Below, one piece after another: positions 54,951-62,018 of a stretch of 64,000 bases of DNA. This stretch comes from Paenibacillus graminis (GTDB taxonomy: Bacteria; Bacillota; Bacilli; Paenibacillales; Paenibacillaceae). The DNA is taken from contig NZ_CP009287.1 of NCBI RefSeq assembly GCF_000758705.1, positions 6,696,001 through 6,760,000 on the forward strand, given 5' to 3'. The notes beneath the pieces were generated by a model. That model saw only the letters and a program-made list of their open reading frames with translations. It was not told where the DNA came from and did not search any database. The position numbers were made by a program, and so were the translations under genes. The number at the start of each line of letters is the position of its first letter. Position 1 is the first letter of the stretch.

Positions 54951-56606
54951 TCATGCTCCGAGTGTTGGAATTTGCCCGGGCCGTGAACCTTCATGCGAGA
55001 AGGCCGCACGCCAGGCCCAGACATTCGCCGCTGCCAAAATTACCAAATAGATGTAAATGCCGAATGGGAACAGGGAAACTATATAATGCAGACCCGCCAG
55101 CCCCATCAGGATAAAGAGCAGCACAAACCCGCTCACCGAGAAATCCTTCTGCTTCGCCGCTTCATACTTCTCCGAAAAAGGCAGTGCCTGCGGCAGCACC
55201 CGGAAACAGATGACCGAATACAGCGGCAGAGCAAGCATTACTGCGGCCAGATCGGGAAGAATACGCGCCCCGAACAGCCACAGGAATACGGCCGATTCCA
55301 GAACAAACAGCGGGAGCATCAGCCGCAGCAGCACAGCCTTGAGCATCCCCCGGTACACGGGGGCCGTTCCGGCCAGCGGGATGGTCTTATAAACCCAGGC
55401 TCCCTTATAGCTTGAAGAATAACGAAGCATTTGCACTACAGTCAGCAGCAGCAGCGCACAAAGATAAATAAACAGATACGCTTTGGATTCTGTGTTCAAT
55501 GATGGACCGCTGGTCCACACCTGGTTGAATATGAAGATGAACGGCAGTATTAATGATAAGCCTACGGTCGGGTAAACCTTTAGTTTGAAATCACGTTCAT
55601 TTCTCATCATGGACCAGGTAAACCGGAAGAACATCGCCTCTGACTTATTCCGGCACAACAGCCCAGACAACAGACCGGGGTATCGGCTCTTATCCTTGCC
55701 GGCAGCTCCCTGCTCCGCCAGCTTCTGCAGGCTCCGCTCGAACAGCGGCATCAGCTTGATATAAGCAAGCAGCAGCACCAGCGGGATGATGACAGACAGC
55801 GCAGCCAGCACGTTGAAATCCACCCCGCGGCCCCCTCCCGCCAGCACCTCAAACGGAGCGGCAAACCACACAGGCGCAATGACATATTGCCACCAGGCGG
55901 GCTGGAAGGAGCCTGTCATATCAGTCATATCGAAGAGGCGCGGAACCAGCTGGTACCCTACAGCAATTCCGACAGATAAAATAATCTGTACATAGTTGAT
56001 GATATCCTTAAGCTTTTCCCCGTCGAAGACCCTTAGAATCAGCAAGTAGAGCAGGGCGGTAATCACTAGAATAAAACAATCCATCAGCAGAATCTCCACC
56101 GCATAGACCAGGAAGAACAGCACCCCCTGCTTGAATAAGGCAACAAGCAGAGAAGGACCCGTAAAGGTCAACGTTAGCGTAACCAGGTAGATCAGGACAT
56201 GGAGGCTCTTGGCCATATTAAGAGTCCGGCGGTCTACCGGCTTGGAGAACAGAATGTTCTTGTCCCGCAGATCCAGCATGACCGACGAGAAGTCGGAAAT
56301 CAGAGTGGTTGTGATCATGAACATGACGACCGCAAACAGCACACTCATATTCAGCATGTAGTTGCTCCCGGGTACAACGAAGAGAATCAGCATCAGGCCA
56401 AGCAATAGATAGATCCACTGTACCCGCAGCGGCGAGCCCTCACTTCCCTGACTGCCCTTCTGTGTTCCAAGCACTGTCGGTGTCCGCCTTCCGTCCATCG
56501 TAAGCTTTACCTGCAGAATGCTGCGCAGCATCTTATAATCCACTCCGGCCCTCCGGAATCCGCCCTGCAGCCGGTCAAGCAGCTTCAATACCCAAAAGTC
56601 ATTCAT
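54951..56606 (-). CDS. ABC transporter membrane protein (putative exporter permease)
   Basis: A 551-residue protein with about 12-14 hydrophobic segments, coupled to the ATPase gene before it. MNDFWVLKLLDRLQGGFRRA opens the protein. It belongs to the large two-component ABC exporters in which one long permease (a duplicated six-TM unit) pairs with an ATPase; I cannot assign a substrate. ATG 56606 overlaps the ATPase stop by eight bases, with AAGG in front. Confidence 0.8.
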   Translation of the reverse strand: MNDFWVLKLLDRLQGGFRRAGVDYKMLRSILQVKLTMDGRRTPTVLGTQKGSQGSEGSPLRVQWIYLLLGLMLILFVVPGSNYMLNMSVLFAVVMFMITTTLISDFSSVMLDLRDKNILFSKPVDRRTLNMAKSLHVLIYLVTLTLTFTGPSLLVALFKQGVLFFLVYAVEILLMDCFILVITALLYLLILRVFDGEKLKDIINYVQIILSVGIAVGYQLVPRLFDMTDMTGSFQPAWWQYVIAPVWFAAPFEVLAGGGRGVDFNVLAALSVIIPLVLLLAYIKLMPLFERSLQKLAEQGAAGKDKSRYPGLLSGLLCRNKSEAMFFRFTWSMMRNERDFKLKVYPTVGLSLILPFIFIFNQVWTSGPSLNTESKAYLFIYLCALLLLTVVQMLRYSSSYKGAWVYKTIPLAGTAPVYRGMLKAVLLRLMLPLFVLESAVFLWLFGARILPDLAAVMLALPLYSVICFRVLPQALPFSEKYEAAKQKDFSVSGFVLLFILMGLAGLHYIVSLFPFGIYIYLVILAAANVWAWRAAFSHEGSRPGQIPTLGA

Positions 56607-57399
56607 GCGGAGCACCTTCTCCAAGTACAGCAACAAACTCCCCGGCAATATCCCGGTACTTGTCAAACCCGGTCAGCTGATTAAAAATATCCTCCAGTGA
56701 ACCTTCCCTGTTCTGTTCCTGAAGCTGTGCGAAGGTCCCGTCTGCCACAATGTCCCCGTTATTGATCAGGATGATCCGGCTGCTGATCTTCTCCACGACA
56801 TCCATGATATGCGAGGAATAAAAGATCGTTTTGCCCTGTGCCGCAAGTGAAGCGAAAATCTCCTTCACCACCATAACACTGTTGGCATCGAGGCCGCTGA
56901 GCGGCTCATCAAGGAACAGAATGTCGGGATCATGCAGCATGCTTGAGATCAGCAGCACCTTCTGCTTCATCCCCTTGGAGTAGGAAGCGATGCGCATATC
57001 GTAGGCTTTTTTCAAATTAAGCAGGTCCATCAGCCGTTCGGCCTTGGCATCAGCTTCGGTCCGCTTCATACCGTACAGCTCGCCAATGAATGTCAGATAC
57101 TCCCGGGCGGTCAGGCTGTCATAGAGCTCTGCAATCTCGGGCACATAGCCGATCCTCCGTTTGTAGGCGGCATTGCCGTCAGCGATGTCCCGGCCAAAAA
57201 TCCGGACCGTACCTGTGTAGCCTTCCACCAGCCCCAGCATAATTTTTACCGTAGTGCTCTTGCCTGCCCCATTCGGGCCAATGTAGCCGATAATCTGCCC
57301 CCTGTATACTTCGAGGTCTATGCCCCGCAGCACCATCCGGTCGCTGTAATTCATCCATAGTCCTGAAATCGAAATGACCGGTTCTTCTGTAAGTCCCAT
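56599..57399 (-). CDS. ABC transporter ATP-binding protein
   Basis: A 266-residue ATPase. Walker A is GPNGAGKST, the Q-loop follows at YVPEIAELYDSL, the signature is YSKGMKQKVL and Walker B is DILFLDEPLSGLD. This CcmA/YxlF-like form serves exporters for drugs, peptides or lipids. The start is ATG 57399, after AAAGGGG; ATG 57438 lies before that signal. It is translated together with the permease. Confidence 0.92.
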   Translation of the reverse strand: MGLTEEPVISISGLWMNYSDRMVLRGIDLEVYRGQIIGYIGPNGAGKSTTVKIMLGLVEGYTGTVRIFGRDIADGNAAYKRRIGYVPEIAELYDSLTAREYLTFIGELYGMKRTEADAKAERLMDLLNLKKAYDMRIASYSKGMKQKVLLISSMLHDPDILFLDEPLSGLDANSVMVVKEIFASLAAQGKTIFYSSHIMDVVEKISSRIILINNGDIVADGTFAQLQEQNREGSLEDIFNQLTGFDKYRDIAGEFVAVLGEGAPHE

Positions 57400-57588
57400 A
57401 ACCTGCTCCCCTTTCTGAAATCCGCTAGGCAATTCCATATATATGAAATTACAAATTCAACTCCCATTCTACCAAATTTATAGATCAACAACCTATTAGA
57501 AATGCTCATGCACAGTTATACACAATACGGTCCAGTGGACTCCTGAATGACTTACGGCTAAGCACCATATTTTTAACATATTATTGTA

Positions 57589-57617
57589 TTGACAATCATA
57601 AAAATACTCTGTACATT
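57589..57617 (+). promoter_or_regulatory. SigA-type promoter of the cystine symporter gene
   Basis: TTGACA (57589-57594) and TACATT (57612-57617) are separated by 17 bp in AT-rich DNA, 52 bp before the ATG. Confidence 0.6.
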
Positions 57618-57668
57618 ATTCTCATTATTCACACCAAAAAAGTCGGTTTAGGAGGTTTTGTAAAGCTA

Positions 57669-59036
57669 ATGAACAATATTGATAATAACCTATTGTCTGC
57701 CATTGAGACGAACTGGATTGGTTTCGCGGTTTCCATTTTTGTGTTTGGCATTCTTTTTCTGTCAGCGCGTAAACGGATCGGATTTGGTACCCGTGTTCTT
57801 GCGGCTCTCGGCATCGGTCTGATAGCCGGCATTTTCTTTCAATATTTTGATTTGGAGACCGAGGCTATTAAGACGTTCGGCAGCATTTATGTCAGTTTGA
57901 TCCGGATGCTCGTTATTCCGTTGGTATTTGTCCTGGTTCTGAACAGCATTTCATCCTTAACCAATCTGGAGTATTTACGCAAAATAGGTATAAAAACCTT
58001 CGCCTGGTTCCTGGGGACAACCGGTGTCGCTTCTATAATCGGCTTATCGGTAGCCCTGCTGTTCAACCCTGGGAAGGGCATTCAGCAAGCAGTGCCGGAA
58101 GGGTTCGAGGCCCGTGAAATCCCTACCTTCTCACAGGTCATACTGGACCTGGTGCCCTCCAACCCCGTCAATGAGGCCGCAACCGGTAAGGTAGTTCCCC
58201 TTCTGATCTTTGCCATTTTCCTGGCTGTAGCGATCATCAAGGTCGGCTCCAAAAAACCGGAGGCCGTTAAGCCGGTGCGCGATCTCATTGAATCCTTGAC
58301 CGCTGTCCTGCATCAGGTAGTTAAATTTGTCATCCGCCTGACTCCATATGGAGTATTCGCGCTGATCGCGGGAATTACAGCACGTTATGGCTGGGATACC
58401 CTGCAGGAGCTCGGCAGCGTCATCATCACGTCCTATGTCGCGCTTATCATTCATTTTGCCCTCATTTTCGGAGGACTGGTGCTGCTTGTCGCCAAAATCA
58501 ATCCCTTGCGCTTTTTCCGCAAGATATATCCAACCCTCACTGTTGCCTTCACTACCAGAAGCAGCTATGCTACGCTTCCAGTTAACCTGGAGGTCATCAC
58601 GAAACGCCTGCATGTCTCTCCACGAATTGCAAGCTTTGTCGCGCCTCTGGGAGCTTCTGTCAACTTTAATGGCTGCGGAGGGATCTGGCCTGCCATCGTG
58701 GCTGTTTTTACAGCCCAGGTGTTTGGAATCCAGCTGACCGGAACCGACTATGTGACGCTTGTATTGGTAAGCATCATTTCTTCAATAGGTGTAGCGGGTG
58801 TACCCGGTCCGGCAGTTATTTCTACAACAGTTGTATTGACCGCACTAGGACTGCCTCTTGAAGGCATTGCCATTGTGGCAGGGGTCGAAGCTCTCATTGA
58901 TATGGGGCGTACTGCTGTAAATGCGACAGGAACAACCGTCACCGCACTTCTGGTGGCCAACTCGGAAGGCGAGTTTGACCGGGAGGCGTTCAACCGGAGG
59001 GATGATGATGAAGAAATCCTGCTGAATGCGTTGTAA
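57669..59036 (+). CDS. tcyP: Dicarboxylate/amino acid:cation symporter, TcyP-like cystine importer
   Basis: A 455-residue DAACS-family symporter with eight TMs and two re-entrant hairpins. The tip serines appear as FTTRSSYATLPVNLEV and the conserved NMDG-like segment as SVNFNGCGGIWPAIVAVF, with ISSIGVAGVPGPAVI for the second hairpin. Length and the N-terminal ETNWIGFAVSIFVFGILF match TcyP of B. subtilis, which takes up L-cystine; a proton- or sodium-coupled amino acid or dicarboxylate substrate is an alternative. AGGAGG precedes the ATG at 13 bases. Confidence 0.85.
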   Translation: MNNIDNNLLSAIETNWIGFAVSIFVFGILFLSARKRIGFGTRVLAALGIGLIAGIFFQYFDLETEAIKTFGSIYVSLIRMLVIPLVFVLVLNSISSLTNLEYLRKIGIKTFAWFLGTTGVASIIGLSVALLFNPGKGIQQAVPEGFEAREIPTFSQVILDLVPSNPVNEAATGKVVPLLIFAIFLAVAIIKVGSKKPEAVKPVRDLIESLTAVLHQVVKFVIRLTPYGVFALIAGITARYGWDTLQELGSVIITSYVALIIHFALIFGGLVLLVAKINPLRFFRKIYPTLTVAFTTRSSYATLPVNLEVITKRLHVSPRIASFVAPLGASVNFNGCGGIWPAIVAVFTAQVFGIQLTGTDYVTLVLVSIISSIGVAGVPGPAVISTTVVLTALGLPLEGIAIVAGVEALIDMGRTAVNATGTTVTALLVANSEGEFDREAFNRRDDDEEILLNAL

Positions 59037-59091
59037 AGAGAACGGCGGCGCTATGTGCCAACTAAGCAGAAACCGCTTCGGTCAGCGTATA

Positions 59092-59231
59092 CACAAGTAG
59101 AAACCGCTTCGCCGCCCTTTTAAAGGATGGTATCGTTCCAACAGGAAATATAAGGGATATTCATCGCGTGAAGCATAAAATATATTTTGAAAAAACGGCT
59201 ACGCCATCCATCACCGGACAGCGTAGCCGTT
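59092..59231. repeat. Dispersed intergenic repeat, copy C, with attached hairpin
   Basis: ACAAGTAGAAACCGCTTCGC opens it, the core includes AACAGGAAATATAAGGGATA and GCGTGAAGCATAAAATATAT, and it ends in an 11-bp hairpin, AACGGCTACGC (59194-59204) with GCGTAGCCGTT (59221-59231). The arms differ from those of copies A and B yet pair perfectly. It lies between tcyP and the converging Gfo/Idh gene. Confidence 0.85.
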
Positions 59232-59287
59232 CTGCCATTTTATCTTTAACGGTGCCTGGAGACGCTCGATGAACCCTCCGGCAACTC

Positions 59288-59478
59288 TAAGTGGAAAAAG
59301 GATCACTGATTTGCTCCAGCACCATGCCATCCGGAAGTTAAGTGGAAAAAGGATCACTAATCCAGCTCATTTCGCTCCTGACGAGGTAAGATGGCCTAAT
59401 TAAGTTCCCTTTTTCCACTTAAATCTCACGATTGTTGATTTTGGAGGGAAATAGGTTCCCTTTTTCCACCTAATCTCT
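59288..59478. repeat. Regularly spaced repeat, 51-bp period (family 2): two direct and two inverted units
   Basis: TAAGTGGAAAAAGGATCACT occurs at 59288 and 59339 (51 bp apart). The inverted form TTCCCTTTTTCCACTTAA occurs at 59405 and, with one change, at 59456 (again 51 bp). The two pairs are separated by about 66 bp. The same repeat with the same spacing is at 5141-5330. The locus lies between converging genes. Confidence 0.9.
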
Positions 59479-59494
59479 TATTCCCGACTCCTTG

Positions 59495-60496
59495 TCATCC
59501 CTGCTTCAGGCTGAGCCGCTGCCGTGTCCGTGCCGATGCCAGGCAGGTCTCAATCAGTATCATGTTCAGCACCGGGTCCTCTGCGGCAACCACAGGTGCT
59601 GCGCCGAAGACAGCAGCGGCGAAATTATCCGCCTGGCAGACATACGGATTAGCTCCTGTTGCCCGGGCGCGTCTGACTTCCCCACCGGAATATACGAAGA
59701 ATTCGGCATCATCAAATCTGGCGTTAAACGGCATCGGAAGCTCAATCCGCCCTTCCGTCCCGAGCACCTCCAGCAGCTGCCGGTTGTAGGCCCACATGCC
59801 GCAGTCGAAGATCAGGCTGACGCCGCCCGGGAACTCAACCAGCCCGGAGGCCATCATATCCACATTGTCATGCTCAGGGGAAAAGATCGCCTGTACGGTT
59901 GCCGCTTCCGGCTCCGCGCCGAATAACAGCCGCGCCGCACTTAGCGGGTAACAGCCGACATCGTACAAGGAGCCGCCGCCCCAAGCTGAATTGAAGCGGA
60001 TGTTAGAAGTATCTCCGGCATCGTTGTATGTAAAAGTCCCCCGGATGGACCGCAGATCGCCAATCTCACCGCTGGCGATAATCTCCCGCACTTCTGCAAT
60101 CCGCGGGTGGTGCCGGTACATGTAGGCTTCAGCCAGATGCACGCCCGCCTTCCGGCAGGCTTCCACCATCTCTGCCGCCTCCCGGCTGTTCAGGGCAATC
60201 GGCTTCTCGCACAGCACATGCTTGCCGGCTTCTGCCGCGCGGATTACCCATTCCCGGTGCAGATGGTTCGGAAGCGGAATATATACCGCATCAACATCGG
60301 GATCGGCCAGCAGCTCCTCATAGCTGCCATAGGCCTGTGCCACGCCCAATTCCTTAGCGACGGCGCTGCTCTTCTCCAGCCCCCGGCTCGCCACCGCCTG
60401 AATGATTCCCGTCTCCGATTCCCGGATGGCCGGCATGACCGAACCTGTTGCGATTTGAGCACAGCCCATAATTCCCCAACGCAGCTTTTGTGTCAT
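59495..60496 (-). CDS. Gfo/Idh/MocA family oxidoreductase
   Basis: A 333-residue NAD(P)-dependent oxidoreductase. The Rossmann fold begins RWGIMGCAQIATGSVMPAI and the catalytic-region lysine sits in CEKPIALNSREAA. AEAYMYRHHPRIAEVREII and GSLYDVGCYPLSAARLL are typical of the subgroup acting on sugars and myo-inositol-like compounds (glucose-fructose oxidoreductase relatives). GAAGGTG precedes the ATG. The exact substrate is unknown. Confidence 0.9.
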   Translation of the reverse strand: MTQKLRWGIMGCAQIATGSVMPAIRESETGIIQAVASRGLEKSSAVAKELGVAQAYGSYEELLADPDVDAVYIPLPNHLHREWVIRAAEAGKHVLCEKPIALNSREAAEMVEACRKAGVHLAEAYMYRHHPRIAEVREIIASGEIGDLRSIRGTFTYNDAGDTSNIRFNSAWGGGSLYDVGCYPLSAARLLFGAEPEAATVQAIFSPEHDNVDMMASGLVEFPGGVSLIFDCGMWAYNRQLLEVLGTEGRIELPMPFNARFDDAEFFVYSGGEVRRARATGANPYVCQADNFAAAVFGAAPVVAAEDPVLNMILIETCLASARTRQRLSLKQG

Positions 60497-60589
60497 CGGT
60501 GTACACCTTCCCTTGTTATAGATTTCCTGGACGTCTCTATTGAAACAATATCACAGAATCCGGCATATCTCTATGAACGGAAGCTGCAA

Positions 60590-61549
60590 TCACAGCAGAA
60601 TCTTCAGCAGGATAGCCGCACCCAGCACCACAATCCGGGCCACGCTCATCAGCATGAAATTTTTGACGGACAGGATAAAGGTGGTCGCCTTCTCCTGCTT
60701 CTCCTCAAAGCGGGCGATATTGCGGCGGAGCGGAATCAGTGTCAGCAGCAGCAGCACCACCAGCACAGGGTTCACTCCCAGCAGCAGCAGCACGGCAAGG
60801 TCTGCAAAAGAGACATAATACAGCAGCCTGAACAGCAGCAAAGCGTTCTTCCGTCCAATATACACTGGCAGTGTATACCGCCGGTTGTCCATGTCATCCT
60901 CGATGTCGCAGATATTGTTGGCCAGCATAATTCCGGCAATCCCAAGGATCGCCGGCACGGAAAACCAGAAGAGATAGAGTACCTCAGGGATATGGACATG
61001 CAGGCTGGCCCAGCCTTCGGAGAACAGCAGCGTCACCACAGTCTGGTCCGAGTGAATATAAGCTGAGATGAAAATGATGACAAACCCCATAAACAGTCCC
61101 GAGAACAGCTCGCCGAGCGGCATCCGCGAAATTGGTATCGGGCCGAACGAGTACAGAATCCCGATCAGAAAGGACAAGCCGCCCAGCAGGAACACCAGCA
61201 GCCCTGTCTCTGCAACAAGTGCAATCCCGCTGCCTACGGCAAGCGTGAGCAGGACAGCAATAGCAGCCACTACAGTACTCTCCTTCAGCCCGTAGTGAAC
61301 AATGGCATTATGCGTTTCATAGCCGTAGCCATGGGTTTTGGCCGCTTTTTTATAATCATAATAGTTGTTGATCGCCGTTGTCGCCATATCAAAGCTCAGC
61401 AGGGAGACAAACATCAAGGCAAAGCGCAGAACATAGAAATCTTCGAACCGGTACAGGGCATACAGTGTCCCCAGCAGAAAAGGCAGCATGCTCGCCACCT
61501 TTGTCGGCAGTTCGACAAATTGCAAAAAGCTTTTTACATTCACGGGCAT
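60590..61549 (-). CDS. menA: UbiA-family prenyltransferase, MenA-like
   Basis: A 319-residue membrane protein with eight or nine TMs. The two Asp-rich motifs of UbiA enzymes appear as AINNYYDYKKAAK and ANNICDIEDDMDN, binding the prenyl diphosphate with magnesium. It most resembles 1,4-dihydroxy-2-naphthoate polyprenyltransferase in Firmicutes, a step of menaquinone synthesis. The substrate could be another aromatic acceptor. AAGGATGT precedes the ATG. It lies 29 bp behind a small ORF that follows a Fur-box-like site. Confidence 0.82.
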   Translation of the reverse strand: MPVNVKSFLQFVELPTKVASMLPFLLGTLYALYRFEDFYVLRFALMFVSLLSFDMATTAINNYYDYKKAAKTHGYGYETHNAIVHYGLKESTVVAAIAVLLTLAVGSGIALVAETGLLVFLLGGLSFLIGILYSFGPIPISRMPLGELFSGLFMGFVIIFISAYIHSDQTVVTLLFSEGWASLHVHIPEVLYLFWFSVPAILGIAGIMLANNICDIEDDMDNRRYTLPVYIGRKNALLLFRLLYYVSFADLAVLLLLGVNPVLVVLLLLTLIPLRRNIARFEEKQEKATTFILSVKNFMLMSVARIVVLGAAILLKILL

Positions 61550-61578
61550 ACATCCTTATCTGTCAAAAATAAGCTCGT

Positions 61579-61845
61579 TTACGTTCCGGCAGTGGTGATG
61601 GTGACCGGGGACCATTCAGCAATAACCGTCTGTCCATGCGCGGATACACTGCCCTCGGGCGTCGCTACCAGAAGTGCAAAAAGAGATTCCGGCAGCAGCC
61701 GCACCGATAAAAGTGACGGCAAATAAAAACGGATGGAAACTCCCCGCCCATACGTATGCCCGGCAGTTCCCAGGACAACCGGTATAAGCATAACCGGAAT
61801 GACTCCAAACCGCGAAGCTTTCCTAAAAAGAGTCCACTTGTTCAT
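61579..61845 (-). CDS. Small putative membrane or secreted protein
   Basis: An 88-codon ORF with a basic N-terminus and hydrophobic FGVIPVMLIPVVLGTAG (about 13-30), then polar sequence ending ITTAGT. I do not recognise the family. In its favour: AAGGAG is 12 bases before the ATG, a Fur-box-like site is 31 bp upstream, and menA follows 29 bp downstream. Against: the codon use of the C-terminal half is unremarkable and no homologue is recognised. Confidence 0.45.
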   Translation of the reverse strand: MNKWTLFRKASRFGVIPVMLIPVVLGTAGHTYGRGVSIRFYLPSLLSVRLLPESLFALLVATPEGSVSAHGQTVIAEWSPVTITTAGT

Positions 61846-61875
61846 GCAGAGGCTTATCTCCTTCTATTATTATTT

Positions 61876-61894
61876 AATAATGATTCTCATTGAA
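61876..61894. promoter_or_regulatory. Fur-box-like operator between menA-side ORF and GGDEF-EAL gene
   Basis: AATAATGATTCTCATTGAA agrees with the 19-bp Fur consensus GATAATGATTATCATTATC at 14 positions by eye, and its centre AATGA-TTC-TCATT is a dyad. It lies between the divergent genes at 61845 and 62019, so iron control of either is possible. Confidence 0.6.
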
Positions 61895-62018
61895 TTATTA
61901 TACATCAAATTTCGACACATTGTGGAGAAAAGCCCTGCAAAATATTCCCTATTCGTGGTACACTGTACAGTATGGTACTTATTTCCTATTCATATGAAAT
62001 TTACAAAAGGGGAGCATC

